Below, piece by piece: positions 12,826 through 25,011 of a stretch of DNA of 64,000 nt. The notes beneath the pieces were generated by a model, which worked only from the letters and a program-made list of their open reading frames with translations, was not told the origin of the DNA and made no database searches. The DNA lies in contig JAJEKV010000096.1 of assembly GCA_021234155.1 (NCBI GenBank), positions 2,791,678-2,855,677 on the forward strand, read 5' to 3'. The position numbers were made by a program, and so were the translations under genes. The first letter of the stretch is position 1. Each line of letters starts with the position of its first letter. The DNA comes from Isoetes taiwanensis (taxonomy: Eukaryota; Streptophyta; Lycopodiopsida; Isoetales; Isoetaceae).

Positions 12826-15800
12826 ACTTCGGGATCTTGTCAAACTTGCAAAATGACTAGATCTAGGTTGGGATAAACTATACAAAAAAAAATAGTATTG
12901 GTGAAGCTGAATCTTCCTTTGCGGTTGAAATTGAACCATTCTTATCAATTCAATATAAATCTAAATTATAATATCCACAATACAAGTACAATATCAAACC
13001 TAGTAAATCCAAATAGAACTTCTAGCTCTAGATCTCAGCCACGATCCAGAGCTACATTGCTGCCATCAACTTGACCTTTGCCTTGCGGGAATTCTTTGCA
13101 CATGCACTCACAGGGTTAGTCCCCGTTGACTAATTGGGGATACACGTTTGCCTCGCATGTATGGAAATAACTCGAAATCTTGGATATAAAGACATAAGCA
13201 CAAAGCAAATAAAAGATTCTAGGTGAGTATAGTAATTAGACAATGACAACATAATCCAAGGAAATACTAAACATGAACATCGAAGCAAAGACACATGGTA
13301 AAAAATAACTAAACCATCATGTCACATAGCTTTCAGAGACAATGGGAAGCTTCAGCCGACCTACATGCCCCCGTTAGCGCAGAAATGCCTAGTCAGCCAC
13401 ATTAAATTCCCCGATCCCTTGGATTGGCTGGGAGTTGGTGGGGTGAACCTCGTTATCGCATACCCTTAGAGCCCGTCGCCCGGCATTGGAGGGACCTTAC
13501 CATGGAGTCCACGGAGGTGGCGTAGCATCCCCGCGGGGAGTGCCGGTGTCACATAGCACAAGAAGCATCACAGAGGAACCGGGGATGAACATGAGCATGG
13601 TGAGCAACTTAGGCCACCCAGAACTTAGAAGCCCGACCCGGGGGGTAACTTTTATTGACCTACCGGGTTTTTTGACCATCACAAAGCGTTATAAGCACCT
13701 TCACCAAATAATTTATGTCATCATCATTTGCATCACTAATACGCTCATTATATCCTTTATATAATAGAAAACACTCATGATTTTTGAAGGGCCAATGAAG
13801 GGCTATGGAAGGGCAATGAAGGGCAGTTTGAAGGGCAATGAAGGGCGGCCGGATGCGACACATGTCGCCCACATGCTTTTTTGAGTATGTGAATTAAAAA
13901 ATCACCCAGGTTCCAATAGACATAATCAAATACCAAGACAACAGTGAAACAATGCAACGACCATGACATGTGGTGTTCATTAGAATATTTGCTAAACATG
14001 TGCCTAAATCATACTATTGTCGATGTTGCCCATACAACTTACCCACGTTCAAGTAGCTTGATACAAACCAATCTCAGAGTAAATCTGAAGAATCTCGGGA
14101 TTACCCATTCGGGCCATGAATGTAACCTTGTAAATTATCTCCATTAGCCATTAACTTACCATATTTTCCTTCATGCAATTCTCTTGCCAAACTTACTCAT
14201 ACATCTATGCCATGTCAAGGTAGCAACTTCGGTGATGAAGACCTTGATAGCAATCCAACATGTCAATGTAGCATCCCGAACCACTATTATGGTGACGATA
14301 TAGGCTAACTCCATGATATTATTCAAATAAGATCATCTAGCTAAAATAAGATCACCCTAGCTAAGGTTTTATATTTTAATATCAAAAGCCACTTCCATAG
14401 CTCCCCAATCCTAAAGTTACAACACTTTACCAGGTCCATATACCACCTTAGTTACCCTTGATGGCGAGGAGACCCTCTAGGTGCAATATCTGTACAAAAG
14501 CTATTCCTTAGCATGGCTATCTCTTCATATTTATATAAATAATCATAAGCTATGGTTTTAATATCCCATATTAAACCCCCAAAATCCTTAGCTTTCAATT
14601 TAATAATGCATCCAATGCAAGTTCTCAAAATCACACACTTCTAGCTTGAAAAAGCACACTGTCTCATGACCGTAATCTTGATATAATATCCGGGCCTGAC
14701 CCTTAGACTGTGTCCCATCTCCAGGAACCAAGAAATACCAATTTTCAAGGGTTCTAGACTTTTTAATCTTGAATTACATCTTATTTCGTATTGTGCATTA
14801 TTTTTCATGAAAAACAAGTTCTTACATATCTTTACGCTTTATGCTTCACCAATTCTCTTGCTTCGCTTTTGGCTTTACAGCGTGGATAGTCATTACTTTC
14901 GAATCAGGGACTGAATGTTCCCTTATATCTTGGTATCCTCACTTTTAATATTAGTTAGCAATTATTAAGAAGCACAAAGAGAGCAACAAATCGACCAACA
15001 ATTATAACCAAAGACAATAACGTAGACCTAAAGCAAAACAATTTTAGACTCTCGACCTGTGCACAGGGCAAAATATCAACCCTTTCAGGGATCGATTTAC
15101 ATATCTGAGCACAGCATGCATCAGCTTAAGATCAATCGGCCCTATACCCAGCAAATCTGACCTATACTAGGTCAATTCAATGCACTTTTCAGAGTTCTAA
15201 TTCCGATCATAACAACTTCGATGCAGGCTCAAACATCTATCCCAGCCCTTATCCTCTCAAATCGGCCATTTTCTTGGCCAAATCGGCATCTTAGCATCCA
15301 ATTAAGCCTATTTGCACATGAATCCGAGCCCAGCATGATAGCTTCACAAATCTGCTGAATCTGGCTCTTTGCTGTAGAATGATCTCTTTTTTCTACCTGT
15401 CAATCTGTTGGAACGATTCTGGAACCGTCGAAGCTCGTTCTATCCCTTAGCATCCCATTCCAATCCAGAACTTCACTACAGTTTAACTCAAAATAACTGT
15501 GAACACTTGTTATCTCGCAAAGATACATAACTAATCAAGCTAATAAGTACACGGTAAATCCTTTACCAGAGCATGCATCTAATGATTCACAGCGGCTTAT
15601 CACTCACTTGAATTCTTGAAAACCCCACCTGAAAAAGAAGAACGAGTTGATGCCGCCTCTTCAAACTCTTGCCTCCACAGCTTGGATGCGATCCTCCTCC
15701 GGGTGCCTCCTCTGGCCTCCTCCTCAGCACCACAGAGCTCCTCAAACCCTCTCTTGCAATAAAAATCTGTTTTGTAAACCCTTGGTCAAGGAAGCAAACC

Positions 15801-16640
15801 CTTGCTTATGTGCATGTTGCATGCATGCCTCATGTACGTCTGCAACTCATGTACGTACCATGCACAATTACGTATAGTAAACCATAGGGGCCAGGATCGT
15901 TACAATCTCTTTATTTAGATATCATTAAAATTGCAAATTAAGATTTCAAAAAAAAAAGAATTTTTGTCCACTTTGGATTTTCTTTTTCTTTGATTGAAGG
16001 TCGTGTCCACTTTAGATTAACACTAACACAAGTGACATTGACATTTAACTCCTCTTCTTATATTGCATCTTGATCTATAACCTTTCTTTGAAATCTTGTT
16101 CTGAATAAAAGGACAATGGTTTAAGTATTGCTAAAAGATTGAATGTTTAATCAACTTCTGCACTAAGTAGAGCAATGCATTAAGTAGCGCAACACACTAT
16201 TCCATGCAACGAAATTTGATTATATACCAAGATTAATCTCAGAGGTTGTGCAACTGAACTAGCTAGGGATGTATAAAGGTTCTCGTATATGTTGACGGCG
16301 GCATATTCATTTCAGCGCATTCTGGCTACAACTTTGATTTACATTGTTTTCCTGGCATATTCACACGGGGAGCGACTACGGGCATCGAGAGGTCACATGG
16401 GCATATTTACTCAACATTCCTTGATTTAGACCGTAGATAACGATCCTCATTTGTGGGGTATTCTTGTACAAATTTTCATATACTGTATAATGAGATTTGT
16501 GAAATACTATAAGGTTTGAGGCAATGTACTAAATGGTATTGATTTTATACATATTATATGATTTTAGGGGCTCTCGCTGCCTTACGTCACCCCATGTAAA
16601 TATGCACCCAAATCAAAGGGGGTTTCAGGGGGAATTTAAT
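12826..16640. other. No gene recognised; short GAAGGGC repeats
   Basis: No convincing coding region. Around 13785-13850 there is a run of imperfect GAAGGGCAATGAAGGGC units. The stretch ends near 15,902 with a sequence whose - strand reads TGTAACGATCCTGGCC, which looks like an LTR start, but I found no matching end. Confidence 0.4.
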
Positions 16641-16691
16641 TTTACAAGAAATTTATCGCGGCGGCTAAGGCCGTTGCGAACATTTCTCTTT
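16641..16691. repeat. Dispersed GC-hairpin repeat, copy 1
   Basis: The core AAGAAATTTATCGCGGCGGC, followed by (C/T)AAGGCCG and then CGAA(C/T)ATTTCT, also occurs at 30,935-30,982. The GC-rich middle is a self-complementary hairpin in the second copy. The surrounding sequence differs, so this is a short dispersed repeat of unknown nature. Confidence 0.7.
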
Positions 16692-16879
16692 CCCGACCCC
16701 ATGTGTATAGAGGCGGGTGAGTATGATAAAGAATTCTTTTATAGAATTTGTTGTGGTTCATGTGGCAAAAAAGAATTATTTCAGATGTTTAAAATGCTTA
16801 GGTGAGTATTAAATTAAAGTATTAAAGAATCTGCATTTCGAGATGCTTATGTGAATGCTTAGGTGAGTACGAATCAATT

Positions 16880-19800
16880 CAAGGATTTCTATTCCAATCT
16901 ACATCGAGTTCAAGATTACAATTCCATGAAATACTTTTATTCCAGTATCAAAGCCTTAAAATCTTGGATTAAATCCTGGTCCTCTCAACTATACAAAGAT
17001 AAGTTACTTGAAAAAATACCTTACTCCAACAAATGAGAGACATCAGAATTGCTCTTCAAACTGATCCTTTGAACTCTACTCTTCATATTAAGGAGGAGGA
17101 CATGGAGAGAAAAATCAAGCCCATTGAGGAAATTGAGGCTAAGGGTGCAGCCATTAGATGCAAAATCAAGTATGCAAATGACATGGACTCAGGTTGTACT
17201 AAAGTTTTCTTCAGAGTTGCTAAATCCATGCAAACTAAGAACTCTATTACTGAGGTCGAGGATAATTCTGGAAATATCCTCAGGAACCCAGCTGACATCT
17301 CAACCTATTTTTCCTCAAGTTATTCCAAGCTTTTTGCTGATAACCGTATAAGGGATGCCACTGATATTTCAAAAGCCAATAATTTCCACAATCTTATTAA
17401 TAGTATCACTCCAAATATCTCTCCTGTAGTCGATAATAATATGATCAAAATCCCTTGTATTGATGAAGTATATTGTGTTCTCAAGAGCTTTAAGCATGGA
17501 AAGTCTCCAGGTCCAGATGGCTTTCCCCCTGAATTTTATTTGCATTTCTGGGATGTTATGAAGCATGATTTCATGGCTTTGATTAAAGATTTCTGGTCTT
17601 CTGGTCACCTCCACCCTTCAATTGCTAGTGGTTTTATTACGTTGATTCCTGAGATTGATAAGCCTACTAATATATCTGATTGGAGACCAATTTCTTTAAC
17701 AAATATTACCTATAAAATTTATGCCAAAATCATTGCTCTCAGAATTAAAGACTATCTGCAGAACTGCATTAGTTTGAATCAATCTGCCTTTCTCCCCAAT
17801 AGATTCATCTTGAAGAATTATATTGCTGCAATGGAGGGCCTACACTGGAATAAGCTTTCTAATCAAGATTGTATTCTTTTAAAGCTTGACTTCAAAAAGG
17901 CTTTTGATACCATCAGGTGGGATTTCATTGCTTTTGTTATGGAAAAGATTGGAATTCAGCCTTTTCTTATTAGGCTTATTCTGGGATTAAATCAAAGGGC
18001 CACCTTTGCTGTTCTTATCAATGGATCTCTTGGTCCTTTCTTTTCATTTGCTAAAGGTGTCAGACAAGGTTGCCCTCTTGCTCCCTATCTCTTCATTATG
18101 GTTACTGATTTGCTGACTAGAGCTATCTGGCATCATTAAGTTATTGGTAATATCATTGGTTTTAAAGTTCCTAATAGTTCAAGCTCTCTCAGCATTCCCC
18201 ACTATGCTGATGATACTTTCTCCTTCCTCAAGAATGATCCCAATAATATTTCAAGCTCTCTAAATGTTATTGGTGATTTCTCTGTGAATCTTGATAAGTG
18301 CACTATCATTGGAGATGTTCCTGATAATCAAATTGCTGGAATTAAGGTTGTCAACACTTGTCAAGCCTCTAAGCTTTTAGGATTGCCTTTGTCTCTGAAT
18401 GCCAATCTCTCGGGTCTCTGGGCTCCTATTGTTGAAAAGATTCATGCTAAACTTCATTCTTACAGGAATAGCCTCTCTTTAGCAGGCAGGATTGTTATTG
18501 CTAATACTGCTCTTGCTAGCTCTCATGTTTACATTTCCTATGCCTTGGTTGCCCCAGCTAAGGTTTATAAGCAAATTGAAAAAATCATCAGAAATTCTAT
18601 TTGGAATGGTAATCACATGGTGAACTGGTATACTATTGTGAGGAAAAAAGAAAGAAGGGGACCTCAATTGTAAGCACCTCCATAAACAAGCTCAAGCCCT
18701 TTCTGGTAAATTTATTTGGAAAGCTCTTACTGGATCATCAAGTGCTGCTTCTCTTTTTATTATTTATTAGAAAAATGCTAGCAAACCTTATGGCCATCCT
18801 TCTATATCTCACATGCTTCCAAATTCAGCCTTCTGTGAACTCAAACCTGATGCAAATATGTCTTCTTTGATGAGGAACTTTATTAGAGCTTGGAACAATA
18901 TTTATCCTGCTTTTTCTTATCCCAATGTGTCTGATATTCATTTAAACGTGCCAATCTTTTGGGCCCCTGCTTTTAAGGATGATCCTTAATGTGTGCTCGC
19001 CATTAAGCATCCTCAAATCTATAAAAGATGGAGATCTCATGCTCTGAATACCATTGGAGACCTTTGGAACATGGATAGATGGATTATCTGGTCTGCCCAA
19101 AAAAAGAGAATTAAAGGTTCTGGCTCTGACAAAAAGAATTTTTCTCATCTAAAGCAGGTGTTTGGCAATTCGAAGCCAACTCCCTCTACTGCCATTTAAA
19201 CAATAAACCTCTGTATAAGGTTAGTATCATTTATGATTTTCTTAATCATAAGATCAGTCCAGCCAAAGCCTCATCTAGTTGGAATCTTAGTTCAGATGCT
19301 TCAAAGTATGTGTGGAACTCTTATTGCTCCAAAAAGATCTCCTTCTTCACTTGGTTCGTAGCTAATAGAAGTGCCCCTTGTCTGCTTAATTATTCCAATA
19401 GAGATCATAATATCTCACCTCTCTGTCCTCTTCTTTGTAATGAGGTGGAGAGTATGGACCATATCTTTTTCTGCTCAAAGCTTATGCCTTTCTGAAGGTG
19501 GTTTGAGCACTATTTTGGCTCCAAAGATAGATCCATTATTATTAACTTCTTACAGACCAATAATATTTTTTCCAATATGATTGCCTTCCTTGCCTTATAG
19601 AATATTTGGAAATCAAGGAATAGATGCTTATATGGTCACAAGAGATTCTCTATTACATGGATTTAAATTCATTTCACATATGACTTTGAATTATCTGCTA
19701 CTGCCCGTAGAAATATTGCTGCTAACAATTATGACAGGTGTTGGGATCGATATGGATCATATGAAGGGTATTTTAATTTGTTCAGATTAAACTTGTCATT

Positions 19801-20734
19801 CACAAGATACTAAAATCTTCTTTTTTCTAGGATACATGGAACTATGTCGAGGCCATCAGGAGAGAAAGTTTGACAAGAACTCAAGTATACATGAAGTTAA
19901 GCTATATGGAGATATAAGGCCACATGAGCATCAGTTCAAATTTCCCCCTCATAATCAGTGGTCAGTCAGACAAATTATCAGAGATAATGATGTAAGGCAA
20001 GAGAAAGGATCTGAGTTGCAACTTTTACTAGGGAAGTCTTTCAGATGGCATATATGTAATGGTTTATTTACAAGCACCATCAGCAATTTACTGAAAGACA
20101 ATTTGCTAAGTACAGTCAGTTATACTACACACACAGGATGTTAGCTGGCGCCTATGGTACTCTATTGTTGCTCATGGTACAATAGGACTTCTACAGATTG
20201 ATAACAGATCACATATGGATGGCAGGTACTTATGTCAAGGGCACTGCAGACAGCTACACCATTAAATACAACCAGTTGTTCACTTCTACCATAAATACTG
20301 TTGACACCAAGATTCCTACCATTCCCTCAGCCCATATTGACAACATAGCCTCTTCCTAGATGCAATAAGATCTTTTGGTTTTGCAGGTTTATTAGCAGAT
20401 TCAATCTCTTTGAGGACAAGAAATGGACATGACTATCATACCACAATCAAGCCTCTGTCTCTGGATATTCCTGATTACTTTGTGTAGTCTAATGTCTCGG
20501 TTACTATCGAAATTACACTCTCAATTAGCTTCTAAAGACTTTATCTTGTAAGGTTGACGAGGTCAACTATATCTTCTTCTGTCTTTCCTCTGAACTTTCG
20601 CTACTATATTTTGGATACTATAAACCGAAATAGCTTTTGCTTTGATTTCCCATGCCTTCTTCTATTGGCTGCCAAAAGTTTTTGTACGTTTTTCCTTAAT
20701 TAATGAGAAAATCATCTCGTTCCTTAAAAAAAAA
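16880..20734 (+). mobile_element. 5'-truncated L1-type LINE relic
   Basis: A non-LTR retrotransposon with its 5' end, including the endonuclease, missing. The open frame at 17033-18139 covers the RT fingers and palm: KSPGPDGFPPEFY (about 17,500), LIPEIDKPTNISDWRPISL (about 17,640), LKLDFKKAFDTIRW (about 17,880) and KGVRQGCPLAPYLF (about 18,055). An in-frame TAA at 18137-18139 interrupts it just before the catalytic YADD box at about 18,203. The same frame then runs to 18,673 (LAGRIVIANTALAS). A frameshift follows, and a zf-RVT-like region appears near 19,310-19,490 (WNSYCSKKISFFTW, CPLLCNEVESMDHIFFC). A further tail runs to an A-rich end at 20,726-20,734. Stops and frameshifts make it inactive. 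The start is set by the first LINE-like coding (KALKSWIKSW), so it is approximate. Confidence 0.88.
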
Positions 20735-22880
20735 GAAGGGGGGAAACCTAATGCGGCTCGAAGCTTCTGCTTCAAGCCTGTTCACAGCAGACACAGGTGG
20801 CCTGGGTGATGCTGCCAAGTGCTATTAACAGGTCATACTTTGGCCTAAAAAGATAAAGTTGGCCAATTTGGCCATCTGGCTTGTGCCAGGCACTGCCAGA
20901 ATAGGGTTTGAGGCAATATAAGAGAATTTGATGGGGAGAGGCAAGGGCATGCTCTCTGGAGGAAAAGTTCTTTTGATTATGCTTGCTTTTGTTGCAACTC
21001 TATCACGATTTCCACTAGCTAGACCATCCTGCTTGAGCTCTTGTACTGCAACAGGATTCTACAAAGCATCCAGGAGAGCCAGGGGCTCTTGCACTAGTAG
21101 GGGAATTGAAAGCTCTGAGAGAGAGAGGTGGTTTAATGATGGATGCATGATTTGGCTGTGGTGAAACCCAAGTTTATAACACTCGATTTAGCTCTGAGGA
21201 GTTGTGTGGAAGAATGAAGATGATTCTGAACAATGATGATTGAGTTGCCGATCCACCTTAGTTGCATTTTCATCATATCTGGCTGGAGCTGAAGTTCAAG
21301 GCTTTCATTTCATGCATTTTTGTAAGTGATCCTTAATGGGTTAGGTAAGTAACTAATGCTGTGGAATTCTTACATTTCTTTTTATTTTTTAAATGCTCTG
21401 GAACTTCTAGCAGCTCTCTCTATGCTGCTGTAAATTTATCTTCACAAGGTTCCAGCTATCGACTTGCACAAAGAGGTAATGTGGAGCTCCCCCTTTCTGA
21501 TTCTACATTTAGATTTTATGCTCCTCTTGAAGCTTTATTTTTCTGTTTGATTCTCAACAGAATATGGGACCCAATTTATGTTTATTGTGCGGCTTTTACC
21601 TTTTGTAGGAGGGACACTTGGAATGCCATTGCAGGCTTGCTATAATCCCACAAGGACTTGAAAATGCAGAGATCAATCCCCAAGTATATACTGTCGAAGT
21701 TGATTTTTGAAGCAGTTTTATCTCTTGCTGGAGCTTGCGTGGATTTTGTTTTTGGAAATGGACTTCCAAGCATAGCTCTTGCCTTTGCTTTTTTTCATGC
21801 ATTATTTTGTTTCACAAGATTGGTCCATGCCTACTAGTTTTCTGATTTGGTAATGTTGAAGCACCTGGAGTCGGATTATTTAGAACTGTAATTTTTTTGC
21901 TTCTTTGAGTGTTGGCTCCATGGGGATGAGTAGAATTTATTCAAAATACTCCCTTTGTGTCCTCCTTTAGAGTCCCTTTGTTCTAGACATTATAAAAGAG
22001 GCATCGAAACAAGCATGCATAATAGGTAAGTTGCCATCTTTTAAATTAGAGCATGGAGATTGCATCACAAAGTTGCCATGTATTAAATCAGAGAATGTCG
22101 ACAAGAGATTTTAAACTAGCATCAAAAGAGGATGTTGCAGCTATGCATTGAAGTGTTTATATAAATGTTGCAGTTATGCATTTAATGCAGACTTGTCATT
22201 ATTTAGAAATATAAATTCACAAGAAGTAAAGGTGGTTGAAGGAGTTGTACTTTTGGATCGGAATACCGTTACTTTATAACTCATTCCTAGCACATCCACA
22301 TTCCATATGGCCTTTATTTTTAAGCCATAATTCTTGACGTTCTTAGGTTGATTCTCTTCAAAGCTTTTCTTGAATGCACATTATACTTTAATTAGCTCAT
22401 TGCATTTATTATATCTGCACATCATAAGCAGATTTATATGTGGTCGAATGTATGCTTTTGTGAATTGCCGTGAATAGCATAAACACCAGTTGTATAATCT
22501 CATGCATAAACAAATGCATTTTGTCTCACCACTTAATTTTCAATAAGATTCTGGACATAAAGTATGTCAAGCTTTGGTTTCTACATGAACATTGTATCCC
22601 AGACCTAGTTTTAAGGCTGGCCATGCTAAAAGTTTTGAGAAAACGCTTATAATGGAGAATAATATAGCATGATCTATTGCTTAAAACTAAAACGTCTACT
22701 GTATTTGCAATTATTTTATACTATATAATTGTTTTTAAAAATGGAATGAGGTATTTAACGCACTATACATAAAGTATATATTCTACGTATTTATAAGTAC
22801 CTAACAAATACAAAAAGCATATTTAAAGTACTTTTAATCTAGGAGGCATGCGACCCATATTAATATGTTATGTATTGTAC
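20735..22880. other. No confident gene; one small open frame
   Basis: A 77-codon frame at 20931-21164 (+) begins MGRGKGMLSGGKVLLIMLAF, with a hydrophobic stretch like a signal peptide and several cysteines later. It could be a small secreted peptide, but nothing else supports it. The rest is AT-rich and empty. Confidence 0.25.
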
Positions 22881-22891
22881 CGACATTATAC

Positions 22892-23265
22892 CTAATGTAC
22901 CTGACAATACTGTTCAGGTGTCTCTCGAGCCCATCTACATTTTAATGCCGTGCCGGAGGACATATCTGAGTGTGTATAGCCATGATCTCTTGAAGATATG
23001 GTCCTAGTAAGCCCACTTAACAGCACATGTCGCAGATGGGTAGGCGGGACTAAATCAAGATAGCATGCCCGGATATGATCGAATGCTGGACAATTCTGAA
23101 GGGCATGGCATTTATTCTCAATTGCATCTGTTGGCAATACTGACACAGCCTGCCCTCTCCCAAAGCCATCTGCATGTCAAAATATAGAGGCAGTGCACAC
23201 TTGTGCAAATGGAAGCTATCAATTTTCATAGTCAAATGTGTGCGCAGGTAGTGTATGGACCTCAT
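22892..23265 (-). pseudogene. Non-LTR element C-terminal zinc-region relic
   Basis: Two overlapping - frames give RTHLTMKIDSFHLHK, then GRLCQYCQQ, and after a frameshift ENKCHALQNCPAFDHIRACY. The order (R/H)LxxxxxxxxxxK, then RLCxYC, then (E)NxCHxLxxCPxFxxIRxxY is the usual C-terminal zinc-binding region of one class of non-LTR reverse transcriptases found in many non-seed plants and animals. No RT is visible upstream on this strand, so only the tail remains. Confidence 0.5.
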
Positions 23266-24254
23266 GTGAGCATGAGATTGATCTGTTGCTGATAGCGTGC
23301 CATTTTAACATGTTCCAGGGCACTTGCATTTCAAAGTTCGCTAAGGAAGCAAGCATCAAAGTACCGCCTCAAGTGATAGTGATCTTCTTCAGTTTACACC
23401 TGTATGCACCTATGCTTCTACACATTCCATCGGGAGAATCATTGAGCTAGTTTTTTTTTCTTTTAGCAGATTAAGGCACTGCGGACCCAATGCCATGGCA
23501 TAAGCAAGGTTGGGAAGACGAGCATCGCCCATGTCGACCACCTTCTGAAAGTAGATGATGTGGCGTTCCAGTGCGGCCCTTCAAAGGGGGCAAGAAACCC
23601 ATCTTTTGCAGCAGGATCTGATATGAAACTATGAACTTTACCCCAAGTGCTCTATATGCCATCTATGCAAATGGGCTATGTAGTATGAAAACCATTTATA
23701 TATGCAGCCTCAAATTTGTACACTTCACTATCAATTCAATTCAATTTAGCGATGCGGCGCTTTGAGAATTGTTTGAAGACAAAATAGGAGGAAATTTTTA
23801 CCTGAATTTTCCATATCACATGAATACTCTACAGAATCTGTTACAAGTAAAACAATATAGTGAGCACCTTTCTGGCCACTCTGCTAAATCTTAAAACACC
23901 AATTTGGTGCATCGATAGGGAGGGGGATAGAACCAAGTGACGAAATTATTTGATGATCTTGCTTCCATTTGACAAGACAACATCGACATTTATCTGCACT
24001 CTCGGGGGTTTGCCATACATTCTTGAAGTTCATGACCTATAAATGCAAATGTCAGAGTGGCGGTTATGAATTATAAGTCTGCATCACGAATTTTACCGCA
24101 GATAAGTCCCTCATAGAAAACTTTGACTCAATGGTTTTTTCTACATTTGGTACCAAGTTCCTTGTTCAACATAAAAGCTATGCATTTTCAATATAAAGAC
24201 CTATGCAATTAAATTGAAAAAAACCCACTTCCCATTTTTCAAATTTGCGGACTA

Positions 24255-24535
24255 AATTTAGCATTATTTGCTTTATAATTTATCTACCATTGGAGTTTCA
24301 CGGACTAAGTTTGATATTCTTTTGTTTAATAATTTATGCACCATTGGAGCAGGCATTATAAGTTTAGCATCATTTGCTTTATAATTTATCTACCATTGGA
24401 GTTTCACGGACTAAGTTTCATTGGCCAACAAACCTTTGCATTGTTCATAATGCCATATGAAAGAAAAGTGTAATAGTCAATTTAACAACTGAGATTGAGA
24501 AAAGTGTAATAGTCAATTTAACAACTGAGATTGAC
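24255..24535. repeat. Short direct repeats
   Basis: The segment TTTGCTTTATAATTTATCTACC with TTGGAGTTTCACGGACTAAG occurs near 24,268-24,310 and 24,376-24,418, with a weaker copy between. Immediately after, a unit of about 35 bp (GAAAAGTGTAATAGTCAATT and the following bases) is repeated in tandem at about 24,463-24,497 and 24,498-24,532. Confidence 0.7.
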
Positions 24536-25011
24536 TTGTCCATGGATAGACATATTGTTGAAATATGGGGTTCTTGGCATGCACCTTGCTGCAGCAGACC
24601 ATGGCTGCCGGATGCAACAAGGCTGCCACAAATGCTCAAGAATGACAAAACAAAGGGGGAGGAAACTCCAAGAACACAAACAGGGCACAAATGCCAAGAA
24701 ATGAACAAAGTGGATCATATTGCCAAAATGAGGCGCTCCAAAACGTGAGCTAAAACCTAAACAATGAGGGGAAATGCTCTCTCTATATAGTGAGCAAACC
24801 CTAACCCTATATGATGACAACATGTGGCCATGTGCCACTAACATCTATGATGACATGTGGCCTATGCCACTAACGTCTATGACTTAGCCCAAGGGGCTAA
24901 CACATATAAAAGTGAAATAATGAAATATAGAATTCCATGATATTATAGCACAATTATTACAACATAAATCCATGTCCATCATACACATAGAGATAGATTC
25001 TTGTATGAAAT

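Noticed and set aside
15880-15902. LTR start on the - strand (TGTAACGATCC)
   Set aside because: No partner LTR, PBS or PPT could be found in the window.
16533-16805. Protein-coding reading of the GC-hairpin repeat
   Set aside because: The copies at 16.6 and 30.9 kb share only the short repeat; the reading frames around them are unrelated.
20931-21164. Small secreted peptide gene
   Set aside because: The signal-like start is suggestive but there is no homology, conserved cysteine pattern or clear promoter; listed only as a weak note.
24786-24806. Telomere-like CCCTAA sequence
   Set aside because: Only two consecutive units; too short for an interstitial telomeric tract.
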